Shown here: in pieces, positions 35,432 through 44,712 of the stretch | Layout of the letters: every line of letters starts with the position of its first letter | How positions within the stretch are numbered: the first letter of the stretch is position 1 | Translations under genes and position numbers: made by a program | NCBI RefSeq assembly: GCF_002270485.1 | Contig: NZ_NQOG01000010.1 | Span: forward strand, 1-64,000 | Reading direction: 5' to 3' | DNA: 64,000 nt | Origin: Anaerostipes hominis (ex Lee et al. 2021) | Lineage (GTDB): Bacteria; Bacillota; Clostridia; Lachnospirales; Lachnospiraceae | Notes under the pieces: generated by a model | The model's input: the letters and a program-made list of their open reading frames with translations, nothing else | The model's database searches: none | What the model was told of the DNA's origin: nothing

Positions 35432-36322
35432 ATGATAGATTTACATATGCATTCTTATTACAGTGATGACGGGGAGTTTCAGCCGGAAGAATTAGTGCAA
35501 AAATGCAAGGAAAAGGGCATCCGGTATATGGCCATTGCAGACCATAACTGTGTCCGGGCCGTGGAGAAAGGAAGAAAGGCAGCCCAGAAAGAGGGGATTC
35601 ATTTTATCTCAGGGATAGAGATCGACTGCACCTTTCAAGGGGTTAATCTGCATGTTCTTGGGTATGGAATAGATGAAAGGGACGCGGCTTTTCAAAAGAT
35701 CGAGGACAATATATCAGAGCAGAGCAGTGAAGCATCGGTTAAGATGCTTGAGGGGACGAGAAAATTAGGATTTGATGTGTCTGAGAAAGACATGGAAGCC
35801 CTGACGGAAACTATGTTTTGGAAAAACCGGTGGACAGGGGAGATGTTTGCGGAAGTTCTATTAAATAAACCGGAATATAAGGAACATGAACTGCTCCTGC
35901 CTTACCGTCCGGGAGGAGACAGAAGCAGCAATCCCTACGTGAATTTTTACTGGGATTATTACTCCCAGGATAAACCCTGTCATGTGGGTATAAAGTTCCC
36001 TTCTATGGAAGAGGTGATAACTCAGATCCATGAAAGCGGGGGAAAGGCAGTGCTGGCGCATCCGGGAGTGAACTTAAAGGACCACATGGAACTCTGGAAA
36101 GAGATCGCCGTTTCCGGCATTGACGGGGTAGAAGCCTTCAGCAGCTATCACTCACCGGAGGATGCTATGTTTTTCAGCCATGAGGCCGGAAAGTATGAAT
36201 TGTTTGTGACCTGCGGAAGTGATTACCACGGGAAGACCAAGTCGTCTATTTGTATCGGACAGCACGGCTGCAGCCATCCGGAAGATGAAATCCTGCCCCA
36301 GCTTGAGAGCATCGTGAAGTAG
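35432..36322 (+). CDS. PHP-domain phosphoesterase
   Basis: A 296-aa metal-dependent phosphoesterase. PHP motifs in order: DLHMHSYYSDDGE (I), MAIADHNCV (II), FISGIEIDC (III) and VTCGSDYHGKTK (IV). It resembles TrpH/RNase AM-type proteins that remove phosphate from nucleotides or trim RNA 5' ends; the substrate here is not known. A strong ribosome binding site (AGGAGGT, about 12 bases upstream) precedes the ATG. It is divergent from the AraC gene and could belong with the sugar cluster or stand alone. Confidence 0.87.
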   Translation: MIDLHMHSYYSDDGEFQPEELVQKCKEKGIRYMAIADHNCVRAVEKGRKAAQKEGIHFISGIEIDCTFQGVNLHVLGYGIDERDAAFQKIEDNISEQSSEASVKMLEGTRKLGFDVSEKDMEALTETMFWKNRWTGEMFAEVLLNKPEYKEHELLLPYRPGGDRSSNPYVNFYWDYYSQDKPCHVGIKFPSMEEVITQIHESGGKAVLAHPGVNLKDHMELWKEIAVSGIDGVEAFSSYHSPEDAMFFSHEAGKYELFVTCGSDYHGKTKSSICIGQHGCSHPEDEILPQLESIVK

Positions 36323-36353
36323 ACAGTTCAACAGAAAAAAATAATCAAGAATA

Positions 36354-36399
36354 AAAATAGTCAAGCCCTTCCTATCATTTTGAAGGGCTTGACTATTTT
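36354..36399. terminator. Strong bidirectional terminator
   Basis: AAAATAGTCAAGCCCTTC (36354-36371) pairs perfectly with its inverse at 36382-36399 across a 10-base loop. It terminates the PHP gene and the convergent murG gene. Confidence 0.92.
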
Positions 36400-36426
36400 C
36401 TTGCATGGAATACTTAATTGATCCGT

Positions 36427-37494
36427 CTATTTTCTTGCGAGCTCGTTGGCCAGCTTAACGATGGTTCCGATGGGATCGGAAAGCTCACTCTGATTCATGG
36501 CATTCACATAGCTTGCCCGGTTGTCATAAACCTCGTGCACTGCGTTCAGCAGGGACTTAGAGGTGACCTCCTCCTCGTTCAGTACATAGCTGTAGCCTTG
36601 CCGCTGGAATGACTGGGCGTTTAAGATCTGGTCTCCCCGGCTGGCGTTTAATCCCAGCGGAATCAGGATATTTGGCTTCCTGAGGGCCAGGAGCTCACAG
36701 ATGGCGTTGGCCCCTGCCCTGGAGATGATAACGTCTGCACAGGCAAAGAGATGCTTCAGTTCCTTTTTCACGTACTCAAACTGGCGGTAACCGCTTTTGC
36801 CTGCAAGCATGGATTCCAGGTTATTCTTCCCGCAGATATGGATGATCTGAAAATCCTCCAACAGCTCATCAATATTTTCCCTGACCGCATTGTTGATGGC
36901 AACGGAACCAAGGCTTCCGCCGATGATCAGCAGTACAGGTTTTGAAGATGTAAAGTCGCAAAGCTTAAGGCCTTTTTCCTTAGAACCGGTAAACAACTCT
37001 TCTCTGATCGGTGAACCAGTAAGTACAGCTTTTCCTTCTGGGAGATGTTTTACGGTTTCCGGAAAATTGCAGCAAACCTTATTGGCACTTGGAATGCTTA
37101 ATTTATTTGCAAGACCTGGTGTCATGTCAGATTCATGGATGATGACAGGGATCCGCAGATGCTTAGCCGCCATGACCACAGGTACGGTGACGAATCCGCC
37201 TTTGGAAAACACGACATTGGGTTTCAACTGCTTTAATATTTTCTTAGCGTCAAAATAACCTTTCATGACCCGAAAGGGATCCGTAAAGTTCTTCACATCA
37301 AAATATCTTCTGAGCTTACCGGAGGAAATACCGTAGTAGGGAAGACCAATGTCTTCGATCAGCTTCTTTTCCATCCCCTGTTTGGAGCCTATATAGCTGA
37401 TTTGATATCCCTCTTTCTCCAGTGCAGGTACCAATGCCATATTCGGAGTGACATGTCCGGCAGTACCCCCTCCGGTCAATACGATTCGTTTCAT
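36427..37494 (-). CDS. murG: MurG, lipid II-forming GlcNAc transferase
   Basis: A 355-aa GT28 glycosyltransferase that adds GlcNAc to undecaprenyl-PP-MurNAc-pentapeptide on the inner face of the membrane. It starts with the glycine-rich loop LTGGGTAGHVTPNMAL. It has HESDMTPGLANK in the N domain and GGSLGSVAINNAVRE and ADVIISRAGANAICELLALRKPNILIPL in the C domain, where UDP-GlcNAc binds. The gene lies outside the usual dcw cluster, as often in Lachnospiraceae. A GGAGG site precedes the ATG. Confidence 0.96.
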   Translation of the reverse strand: MKRIVLTGGGTAGHVTPNMALVPALEKEGYQISYIGSKQGMEKKLIEDIGLPYYGISSGKLRRYFDVKNFTDPFRVMKGYFDAKKILKQLKPNVVFSKGGFVTVPVVMAAKHLRIPVIIHESDMTPGLANKLSIPSANKVCCNFPETVKHLPEGKAVLTGSPIREELFTGSKEKGLKLCDFTSSKPVLLIIGGSLGSVAINNAVRENIDELLEDFQIIHICGKNNLESMLAGKSGYRQFEYVKKELKHLFACADVIISRAGANAICELLALRKPNILIPLGLNASRGDQILNAQSFQRQGYSYVLNEEEVTSKSLLNAVHEVYDNRASYVNAMNQSELSDPIGTIVKLANELARK

Positions 37495-37519
37495 AATACC
37501 TCCATCAATTAAACAGATG

Positions 37520-37765
37520 TTAATGAGTCTCTTTATATTCCTTTAAAGCTTTGGAAAGCTGGTCAGGACATGAGGTACCGCGGAAACCGCATTGGATGCC
37601 TGAAAGCCGTTCGATCACCTCGTCTACTGACATTCCTTTTACAAGGGCTGCCACGCCTGTGGTATTTCCCTGGCAGCCTCCCCGGAACTGTATGTCTTTT
37701 ATTATATCGTCTTCTATCTCAAATTCAATAGCGCTGCTGCAGACGCCTTTTGTTTTGTAAACCAT
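37520..37765 (-). CDS. TSCPD-domain small protein
   Basis: An 81-aa protein of the TIGR03905-type TSCPD family. It has IQFRGGCQGNTTGVAALVKGM and a C-terminal CGFRGTSCPDQLSKAL carrying the TSCPD tetrapeptide. The TSCPD motif occurs at the end of class II ribonucleotide reductases as a zinc-binding tail; the role of the free-standing protein is unknown. CAGGAGGT precedes the ATG. It lies 25 bp upstream of murG and may be co-transcribed with it. Confidence 0.85.
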   Translation of the reverse strand: MVYKTKGVCSSAIEFEIEDDIIKDIQFRGGCQGNTTGVAALVKGMSVDEVIERLSGIQCGFRGTSCPDQLSKALKEYKETH

Positions 37766-37858
37766 CGTAGTTACCTCCTGATTTTTTTATTGTATACCAA
37801 ATGGGTAATCCGTATTATATCATAAAAATCGGAGAATACATAGATGGGGAAGCTGTGT

Positions 37859-37864
37859 TATAAT
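37859..37864 (+). promoter_or_regulatory. -10 box of mtnN
   Basis: TATAAT precedes the mtnN start by 44 bp. No strong -35 is seen. AAAAGGAG before 37908 is the ribosome binding site. Confidence 0.4.
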
Positions 37865-37907
37865 TTTTATCAGACGGAAATAATGACAGTAAAAAGGAGA
37901 ATGATTT

Positions 37908-38624
37908 ATGAAAATAGGAATTATCGGGGCAATGCAAGAAGAGGTGGAATCCCTGATCTCTTCTATGGAGAATGTAAAAAAGAAGACAAAAGCCTCCATG
38001 GATTTTTATGAGGGAAGGCTCTGGGGAAATGACACGGTTGTTGTTATGAGCGGCATTGGAAAAGTAAACATGGCTGTTTGCGCACAGATACTGATCGACA
38101 GCTTTGGTGTGGAAAAACTGATCAATACCGGGGTCGCAGGCGGCCTGTACAAGGATATTGAGATCGGGGATATTGTGATCTCAAGCGATGCTGTACAGCA
38201 CGATATGGATGCCGTGGGATTTGGTTATCAGCTGGGAGAGATCCCGCGTATGGAGTGTTCTGTGTTCCAGGCGGATGCTGCACTGATAAAAGAGGCGGAG
38301 GAAGCCTGCAAAAAGGCCAATCCGGATATCCAATGCTTTACCGGGCGGGTTTTAAGCGGCGACCAGTTTATCTCCAGCGACGAAAAGAAACACTGGCTGA
38401 TCGAAAATTTTGGCGGGTACTGTGCGGAGATGGAAGGGGCGGCCATGGCCCAGACAGCATACTTAAATGACGTACCCTTTGTGATTTTAAGAGCCATCTC
38501 CGACAAGTGCGACGACACAGCAACAGTAAATTACAGCGAATTTGAGGAAGCTGCAATAAAGCATATAATTAGACTCATTCACGGTATTTTAGACAAAGAA
38601 GCGTCAAACTTTGTAAGGCAATAA
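37908..38624 (+). CDS. mtnN: 5'-Methylthioadenosine/S-adenosylhomocysteine nucleosidase
   Basis: A 238-aa nucleosidase that splits adenine from MTA and SAH, recycling by-products of SAM metabolism. It begins MKIGIIGAMQEEVESLI, has VVVMSGIGKVNMA and NTGVAGGLYKDIEIGDIV. The C-terminal catalytic region is EMEGAAMAQTAYLN and RAISDKCDDTA with the catalytic Asp in SDK. Length matches the family (about 230 aa). It is transcribed with its own promoter and followed by a different transcription unit. Confidence 0.95.
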   Translation: MKIGIIGAMQEEVESLISSMENVKKKTKASMDFYEGRLWGNDTVVVMSGIGKVNMAVCAQILIDSFGVEKLINTGVAGGLYKDIEIGDIVISSDAVQHDMDAVGFGYQLGEIPRMECSVFQADAALIKEAEEACKKANPDIQCFTGRVLSGDQFISSDEKKHWLIENFGGYCAEMEGAAMAQTAYLNDVPFVILRAISDKCDDTATVNYSEFEEAAIKHIIRLIHGILDKEASNFVRQ

Positions 38625-38644
38625 TCCGTGTATTCCCCTCTTTG

Positions 38645-38666
38645 TGATTCTATAATATAAGAATCA
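38645..38666. promoter_or_regulatory. Inverted repeat around a TATAAT box
   Basis: TGATTCT (38645-38651) and AGAATCA (38660-38666) flank ATAATATA, which includes a possible -10 box for the next gene. It may be an operator or a weak hairpin. Confidence 0.35.
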
Positions 38667-38688
38667 TAAAGGAAGAAGGAGAAATATC

Positions 38689-39390
38689 ATGGATGTATTA
38701 AAAAACGCATTTTTTTTACCGGGACTGATTGCAGTCATGGCAGCAGGTGTCTTGTCAAAGCTTATTGTCTGGAGAAATTACCGCAGGCTTTTGAGAGATT
38801 CTTATGAGATGGACGGGAATAAGAAACAGTGGATGGGAGTGCTGAAAAAAAAGTTTGAAAGTTACTATCAGCTGGAAGCAAACCTGAACAACATTCCCTG
38901 TGTTGTGGACAAGTATATGAAAAATCACAAGATAGCCGGAGTGTCTTCCGAGATTATGGAACAGATCACCGGGCTGTGTGCTGTCCTGAGTTTTTTCATG
39001 GGTTGTCTTGGCACAGTCTGGGGGTACATAGAAGGAGCCGATTTAAGTGTTGTGGCAGAGAGTCTGTTTTTAAGCCTGTCGGCCGGATTGTTTCTCGTGT
39101 TTGTGGACAGGCTGATCACCTTTGATGGCAGAAAACAGCTCGTCAGGGCCAATCTGATCCATTTCCTCGAAAATATCCTCCCTAACCGCTATCTGAAATC
39201 AGTGAAAAAACAGGAAAAAGAAGAACAGGCAAAGCAGAAGGAGAAGCAGAAAGAAAAGGAGCAGGTAAAGGAAGAAAAGAAAGAGGCAAAAAAAATAGAA
39301 AGACACTGGCAGGAAGCTGCCGCATCCAGAGAATTTGAACTGACTGATGAGGAAATGCAGGCGGTGAAAGATTTTATAAATGGATTATAA
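38689..39390 (+). CDS. Membrane protein with charged coiled-coil tail, unknown function
   Basis: A 233-aa protein whose family I do not recognise. Hydrophobic segments are at about residues 7-27, 92-112 and 118-140. The middle pair, separated by a short loop (GCLGTVWGYIEGADLS), faintly recalls MotA/TolQ/ExbB helices. The last third is a very Lys/Glu/Gln-rich helix (about 172-210) likely to form a cytoplasmic coiled coil, ending in a short acidic segment. It precedes the PdaA-like deacetylase gene by 47 bp, so an envelope-related role is possible. Confidence 0.75.
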   Translation: MDVLKNAFFLPGLIAVMAAGVLSKLIVWRNYRRLLRDSYEMDGNKKQWMGVLKKKFESYYQLEANLNNIPCVVDKYMKNHKIAGVSSEIMEQITGLCAVLSFFMGCLGTVWGYIEGADLSVVAESLFLSLSAGLFLVFVDRLITFDGRKQLVRANLIHFLENILPNRYLKSVKKQEKEEQAKQKEKQKEKEQVKEEKKEAKKIERHWQEAAASREFELTDEEMQAVKDFINGL

Positions 39391-39437
39391 ATCTAATGTA
39401 TACATAATAGAATAATAAAAAAGCAGGAAATCAAAAC

Positions 39438-40238
39438 ATGAGGAAAGTTTTTTTATTATTCTGTATCATTTGCATGCTTGGTCTCGCCGGCTGCCAAAAG
39501 GAAGAGGCACAGGTGGAGACTACGAAAGTGATCAGCCAGGGAAGCAATACAAAAGAAGGATGGTGGCTGAAACGAAATAAAGAACATCAGCAGCCGGAAT
39601 TTTCACAGAATGTGGATCTGTCCAAATATGATGCATACTCGGTGGATACGAAGGCGAAAAATAAGAAAGTGATGTATCTGACCTTTGACTGCGGATACGA
39701 AAATGGTTTTACGCCCAAAATTTTGGATGTATTGAAGAAAGAGAAAGTGCCGGCGGCATTTTTTGTGACAAAGCCTTTCATCCGGGAAAATCCGGATTTA
39801 GTAAAGAGAATGAAGAAAGAGGGACATGTGGTGGGAAATCATACGGTCCACCATAAGAGCATGCCGACGGTCTCAGACAGGGACAATAAGCAGGAACTCA
39901 TTGACTGTGCGGAATACTGCAAAAAAGCAACCGGTTATGATATGGATATGTTTATGCGCCCGCCTATGGGAGAATACAGCGAACATACATTGGCGCTGAC
40001 AAAGAAGCTCGGATATAAGACAGTTTTCTGGAGTATGGCATATGTGGATTTTAATGTGAACAGCCAGCCGGGCAAAGACTATGTGGTCCGGCATTTTGAA
40101 GAAAATTACCACAATGGAGCCATTCCGCTGATGCACAATGTATCCCAGTCTAACGCGGAAGCACTGGAGACCGTTATCAAGAATATGAGGGCAAAAGGAT
40201 TTGAATTCCGGTCGCTGAAAAAGCTCCCGGACTATTGA
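39438..40238 (+). CDS. Polysaccharide deacetylase lipoprotein, PdaA type
   Basis: A 266-aa NodB-fold deacetylase. A lipoprotein signal ends in LGLAGC with Cys19. The catalytic motif reads YLTFDCGYENG, with Asp84 as base and Cys85 where classical deacetylases have a metal-binding Asp. B. subtilis PdaA also lacks that Asp (Asn there), which supports assignment to the delta-lactam de-N-acetylase group that prepares muramic lactam in spore cortex. The second motif is HVVGNHTVHHKSMP. The length and overall pattern fit PdaA. Confidence 0.88.
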   Translation: MRKVFLLFCIICMLGLAGCQKEEAQVETTKVISQGSNTKEGWWLKRNKEHQQPEFSQNVDLSKYDAYSVDTKAKNKKVMYLTFDCGYENGFTPKILDVLKKEKVPAAFFVTKPFIRENPDLVKRMKKEGHVVGNHTVHHKSMPTVSDRDNKQELIDCAEYCKKATGYDMDMFMRPPMGEYSEHTLALTKKLGYKTVFWSMAYVDFNVNSQPGKDYVVRHFEENYHNGAIPLMHNVSQSNAEALETVIKNMRAKGFEFRSLKKLPDY

Positions 40239-40310
40239 ATAGAAGGGTGTTATTTGTTAAAATATAGATAACGCATTTAAACAAGAGAGACAACAGTAAA
40301 GGAGAAAGAC

Positions 40311-41657
40311 ATGGGAAAAATTAAGTTTGATTACAGCAACGCAAAAGATTTTATCAGGGACCATGAGATCGATATGATCGAGAAGCAGGTTTCGGATGCG
40401 AAAGAGTATTTGCTGTCAAGAAAAGGCCCGGGAAATGACTTCTTAGGATGGATAGATCTTCCTGTGGATTATGATAAAGAAGAGTTTGTGAGAATCAAAA
40501 AAGCTGCTGACAAGATTAAGAGCGATTCCGATGTATTGGTTGTCATTGGGATCGGAGGATCCTACCTTGGTTCCAGAGCCGTGATCGAAGGGCTGTCCAA
40601 CAACTTTAACAACAAGCTGGACAAAGAAGTGAGAAAAGCTCCGGAAGTATATTTTGCCGGACATAATATCAGCGGTACATATGTAAAACAGCTGATCGAC
40701 GTGATCGGAGACAGAGATTTCTCTGTAAATGTTATCTCCAAATCAGGAACGACGACAGAACCCGGAATTGCATTCCGTATCTTCAAAAAACTTCTCAAAG
40801 ACAAATACGGAAAAGAAGAAGCAAACAAGCGCATCTACGCTACCACAGACAAGGCAAGGGGGGCATTGAAGACACTTGCCACAGACGAGGGATACGAGAC
40901 CTTCGTTGTGCCGGATGATGTAGGAGGACGCTTTACAGTCCTGACAGCCGTAGGACTCCTTCCGATCGCAGCTGCGGGAATTGATATTGATGAGTTCGTA
41001 AAAGGATTCCAGGACGGAAGAGAGATGTTCCTTAACGCGCCGTTTAAGGAAAATCCGGCTATGCTGTATGCTGCGATCCGAAACATTCTCATGCGCAGAG
41101 GAAAGGGCATGGAGATACTTGCAAACTACGAGCCGAACCTCCACTTTATCTCTGAGTGGTGGAAACAGTTATACGGAGAAAGCGAAGGAAAAGACGGAAA
41201 AGGTATCTTCCCTGCATCCGTTGACTTCTCCACAGACCTTCATTCTTTAGGACAGTTCATCCAGGACGGATCTTCCAACCACTTTGAGACCGTGCTGAAC
41301 GTGGAAGAACCGGAATTAGATATTGTGCTCGAAGCAGAAGAAAACGATCTGGATGGATTAAATTATCTGGCAGGCAAGTCTATGAACTTCGTAAACCAGA
41401 ACGCTATGAAGGGAACCATCTTAGCTCATGTGGACGGAGGCGTTCCGAACTTAAGATTTGATATTCCTAAGATGGATGCATACCATCTTGCGCAGCTGTT
41501 CTACACATTTGAGTCTGCGTGCGGTATGAGCGGTTACTTAAACTGCGTGAATCCATTCGACCAGCCGGGAGTGGAAGCATACAAGAAAAATATGTTTGCC
41601 CTGCTTGGAAAACCTGGATTTGAAGACAGAAGAGAAGACTTATTAAAGAGATTATAG
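40311..41657 (+). CDS. pgi: Glucose-6-phosphate isomerase
   Basis: A 448-aa isomerase that interconverts glucose 6-phosphate and fructose 6-phosphate. It shows [37 protein letters not shown] and [19 protein letters not shown]. The length is that of the shorter Firmicute form. AAAGGAGAAAG precedes the ATG. The dut gene follows 8 bp later, so they are probably co-transcribed. Confidence 0.96.
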   Translation: MGKIKFDYSNAKDFIRDHEIDMIEKQVSDAKEYLLSRKGPGNDFLGWIDLPVDYDKEEFVRIKKAADKIKSDSDVLVVIGIGGSYLGSRAVIEGLSNNFNNKLDKEVRKAPEVYFAGHNISGTYVKQLIDVIGDRDFSVNVISKSGTTTEPGIAFRIFKKLLKDKYGKEEANKRIYATTDKARGALKTLATDEGYETFVVPDDVGGRFTVLTAVGLLPIAAAGIDIDEFVKGFQDGREMFLNAPFKENPAMLYAAIRNILMRRGKGMEILANYEPNLHFISEWWKQLYGESEGKDGKGIFPASVDFSTDLHSLGQFIQDGSSNHFETVLNVEEPELDIVLEAEENDLDGLNYLAGKSMNFVNQNAMKGTILAHVDGGVPNLRFDIPKMDAYHLAQLFYTFESACGMSGYLNCVNPFDQPGVEAYKKNMFALLGKPGFEDRREDLLKRL

Positions 41658-41665
41658 GAGAACAA

Positions 41666-42178
41666 ATGAAAAAGATTGCACAGTTCCATAAAGTAAGTTT
41701 TGGACAGTTTTTAGAAAGCTGGCAGGATACCTTTGAAGGTACCTCCGAGGATGAAGTGAGACAGATTTTTGACGGCATTGAGCTTCCCAGAAGGGCTACC
41801 AGAGGTTCCGCCGGGTACGATTTTTACAGTCCGGTTGATTTTGAACTCAAACCGGGTGAGACGATCAAGATCCCGACAGGCATCCGTGTGTATATGGAGC
41901 AAAGCTGGGTACTGAACCTGTTTCCGCGCAGCGGCCTTGGGTTTAAATTCCGCCTTCAGATGAACAATACGGTAGGGATCATTGACAGTGATTACTTTTA
42001 TTCAGACAACGAGGGACATATCTTTGTAAAGCTCACCAACGATTCTAATGAAGGAAAGGTTGTCAGAGTAGAAGCGGGAACCGGGATCGTACAGGGCATT
42101 TTTATGGAATATGGTGTGACCATAGACGATGATGCAAAGGAAGTCCGCAACGGCGGATTCGGCAGCACAACCAAATAA
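41666..42178 (+). CDS. dut: dUTP diphosphatase, trimeric type
   Basis: A 170-aa dUTPase that hydrolyses dUTP to dUMP and keeps uracil out of DNA. The conserved motifs are visible: RATRGSAGYDFYSP (1), PRSGLGFKFRLQ (2), NTVGIIDSDYF (3) and a C-terminal glycine-rich NGGFGSTTK (5). The 35-residue N-terminal extension is longer than in E. coli Dut. It ends before a strong terminator. Confidence 0.92.
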   Translation: MKKIAQFHKVSFGQFLESWQDTFEGTSEDEVRQIFDGIELPRRATRGSAGYDFYSPVDFELKPGETIKIPTGIRVYMEQSWVLNLFPRSGLGFKFRLQMNNTVGIIDSDYFYSDNEGHIFVKLTNDSNEGKVVRVEAGTGIVQGIFMEYGVTIDDDAKEVRNGGFGSTTK

Positions 42179-42182
42179 CAGA

Positions 42183-42220
42183 AAAAAGACCTTGCCTTTA
42201 AAGGGCAGGGTCTTTTTTTT
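42183..42220 (+). terminator. Terminator of pgi-dut
   Basis: AAAAGACC-TTGCC pairs with GGCAGGGTCTTTT across a short loop, followed by eight or more T residues. Confidence 0.9.
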
Positions 42221-42366
42221 GACAGAAAGTATATGCCTGAATATGTAAATATCACGTTTTTGAGAGTTTGTGGCCAATGATATGATATTCAGGGGAAAAA
42301 GTTTTTATAATTTCCATGATACCTTCTAGTATAGAAACATTTGTAATCATAAAAAGGTGAATGATT
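42221..42366. other. Non-coding stretch
   Basis: AT-rich sequence between the dut terminator and the decayed gene. I see no gene, repeat or convincing promoter here. A plus-strand open frame starting near 42361 is antisense to the pseudogene and is not believed. Confidence 0.4.
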
Positions 42367-42789
42367 TCAGGAATTTTCCCGGTGTTTCATATGCTCCAGT
42401 TCTGCCGGGGTATGGCCGGAAGCTATGAACAGACGGGTGTCTGCGTACAGACCCATCATCTTCCCGGCAAAGGTATCTGCCTGCTCATACTCGTTGTACA
42501 GTTCGGCGATATGCTCAAGCGGTGCGGCTCCGTAAATACGGACACAGTAGTAGCAGTACTGGATCTGTTTTCATGTCAGTTCCCTGCGTTTCCTGAAATT
42601 CTCTGTATTCATGGCGCCGGGTTTTAAGATGTATTCAGAAAGATATGAGGCCAGATCAGGCTTCTCCATCTGTGAACAGTGATCCAGCTGATGGATATGG
42701 GCGATCTCCAGAAGATCATCCTTTGTATACTGAAGGTAAGCATCCTTGAGGGAATCGGAAGAGAAAGAGGGAGCGGCTTCTTCTGTTTT
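42367..42789 (-). pseudogene. Decayed gene with a SAP/Rho-N-like motif
   Basis: One minus-strand frame reads as protein from about 42789 to a stop at 42367, but a TGA at 42571-42573 interrupts it and a TAA at 42790-42792 blocks it upstream. The N-terminal half (YTKDDLLEIAHIHQLDHCSQ, then KPDLASYLSEYIL) looks like a SAP/Rho-N-type helical motif. The C-terminal half (IYGAAPLEHIAELYNEYEQA, then SGHTPAELEHMKHRE) also looks coding. The full gene must have been longer; the original function is unknown. No ribosome binding site or start is seen. Confidence 0.6.
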
Positions 42790-42880
42790 TTATCTGATAT
42801 CCGCCCATAATCAACCCACTGTCTGCAATGCTTGTGTAGAAGTTTTATTACATTTATTTTATCACATAAACAGGGCAGAA

Positions 42881-42916
42881 AAAAGACGGAGCAGGCATCC
42901 TCCTGATCCGTCTTTT
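42881..42916 (-). terminator. Terminator of the phosphoglucomutase gene
   Basis: AAAAGACGGA (42881-42890) pairs with TCCGTCTTTT (42907-42916). Read leftward, a run of T residues follows the stem. Confidence 0.75.
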
Positions 42917-42933
42917 CCGTCATAGTTTAATGA

Positions 42934-44658
42934 TTAAGAAAACTGTCCTACCCAGGTCTCGATCTTGCCACCGATGGCCTCTGCATCTTCCATGGAGGAA
43001 CCTTTCACTCCATAGTAGAACTTGATCTTAGGCTCTGTTCCGGAAGGACGCACGCAAAGCCATGTGTTGTTTTCCAGTTCGTAGTAGAGCACGTTAGAAG
43101 ATGGAAGACCGGTTGGAACTGTCTCACCAGTGGTAAGATCAGTGATCGTGTCGTTCTGGTAATCCCGGGATTTTAATACCTTGAGTCCTCCGATTTCTTT
43201 CGGCGGATTCTCTCTCAGAGACTTGAGCATATTCTGGATCTTTTCAGCTCCGTCCAGCCCTGCAAATTCAAGGGCTTTGACTTTATCCAGATAATAGCCG
43301 TACTTCTCATACATGTCGGTCATTGCATCCCACAAGGTCTTACCCTGGGTCATATAATATGCGGCAGCTTCACAGAGGGCTACGGTTGCGGATACCGCAT
43401 CCTTATCCCTTGCATAAGTTCCGATCAGGCAGCCGTAGCTTTCTTCCAGACCGAACAGGTAAGTTCCTTTGCCCGTATTTTCAAAGTTCAGCATCTGCTG
43501 TCCGATGAATTTGAAGCCTGTGAGCACTTCGATCAGGTTTACGCCGTAGCCCTCGGCCACTGCGTCCACCAGGTTGGTTGTGACAATAGATTTTACAATG
43601 GCTCCGTCATCCGGGAGAGATCCGTTCATGGCTTTCTTCTGGCTTAAAACATATTCACACAGAAGAGAACCGGACATATTGCCGGTCAGTGCGATATATT
43701 CTCCGGTCTTTGAATCTTTCACATAGACTCCGAGGCGGTCGGCATCAGGGTCTGTTGCCAATACAAGGTCGGCATCCTTTTCTTTGGCAAGCTTCAGGCC
43801 AAGTTCAAATGCCTCTTTGGATTCCGGGTTTGGATAGCTTACGGTTGGGAAAGCCCCGTCGGGCAGTTCCTGCTCCGGCACTACATAGACATTCTGGAAG
43901 CCTAAATCCTTTAATACGCGGCGGACAGGGAGATTTCCTGTTCCGTGCAGAGGAGTATAGACAATTTTTAATTTTGATGCCATCTGGTCGATCGCATCCT
44001 GATTATGTACTTGCTTTTCTACTTCGGTGATGTATGCATCGTCGACTTCGGAGCCGATTACTTCATATAATCCAGCTCTGATCGCCTCCTCCCTGGACAT
44101 TGTCTTAACCTTGGAAATATCTGTGATGGCGTTTACCTTGGAGGTTACCCCTTTGTCGTGAGGCGGCGTAAACTGGGCACCGTCCTCCCAGTATACTTTA
44201 TAGCCGTTATATTCCGGAGGATTGTGGCTGGCGGTAATATTGATTCCTGCAATGCAGTTATAGTAACGGACTGCAAAGGACAATTCCGGAGTCGGACGAA
44301 GTGATTCAAAAATATATGCTTTGATGCCGTTTGCTGCCAGGCACAGGGCTGCTTCCTCAGCAAATTCCGGAGACATATGCCGGGAGTCAAAAGCAATGGT
44401 AACGCGCTTTTTGTCCGTGCCCTGTTCCAGGATATAGTCTGCGAGTCCCTGAGTCGCCTTGCGGACAACATAGATATTCATACGGTTGATGCCGGCACCG
44501 ATGATCCCGCGAAGGCCTGCTGTTCCAAAAGCCAGGTCAGAGTAAAACCGCTCTTTGATCTCGTTGTCATCATCCTGAATGTTCTTAAGTTCCTCTTTTG
44601 TAGCTTCATCAAAATATGGATTGTTAAGCCATTCCTGATATGTTTCCTGATAGTTCAT
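42934..44658 (-). CDS. Phosphoglucomutase/phosphomannomutase
   Basis: A 574-aa alpha-D-phosphohexomutase, similar in length to B. subtilis PgcA (about 580 aa). It has AFGTAGLRGIIGAG near the start and the phosphoserine loop GINITASHNPPEYNGYKVYW. The metal loop is LVLATDPDADRLGV, the sugar-binding loop is GLEESYGCLIG and the phosphate-binding end is RPSGTEPKIKFYYGV. It interconverts glucose 1- and 6-phosphate for polysaccharide and envelope synthesis. A ribosome binding site (GGAGGAG) precedes the ATG on the minus strand. Confidence 0.95.
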   Translation of the reverse strand: MNYQETYQEWLNNPYFDEATKEELKNIQDDDNEIKERFYSDLAFGTAGLRGIIGAGINRMNIYVVRKATQGLADYILEQGTDKKRVTIAFDSRHMSPEFAEEAALCLAANGIKAYIFESLRPTPELSFAVRYYNCIAGINITASHNPPEYNGYKVYWEDGAQFTPPHDKGVTSKVNAITDISKVKTMSREEAIRAGLYEVIGSEVDDAYITEVEKQVHNQDAIDQMASKLKIVYTPLHGTGNLPVRRVLKDLGFQNVYVVPEQELPDGAFPTVSYPNPESKEAFELGLKLAKEKDADLVLATDPDADRLGVYVKDSKTGEYIALTGNMSGSLLCEYVLSQKKAMNGSLPDDGAIVKSIVTTNLVDAVAEGYGVNLIEVLTGFKFIGQQMLNFENTGKGTYLFGLEESYGCLIGTYARDKDAVSATVALCEAAAYYMTQGKTLWDAMTDMYEKYGYYLDKVKALEFAGLDGAEKIQNMLKSLRENPPKEIGGLKVLKSRDYQNDTITDLTTGETVPTGLPSSNVLYYELENNTWLCVRPSGTEPKIKFYYGVKGSSMEDAEAIGGKIETWVGQFS

Positions 44659-44712
44659 AGTAGTGCTCCTCCTTTACGTTTTTCCTTATGTTTTATTATA
44701 ACTTATTTGGGC

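Noticed and set aside
42361-42627. Rightward 88-codon open frame
   Set aside because: It is antisense to a better-supported decayed gene, has no ribosome binding site, and its protein has no recognisable features.
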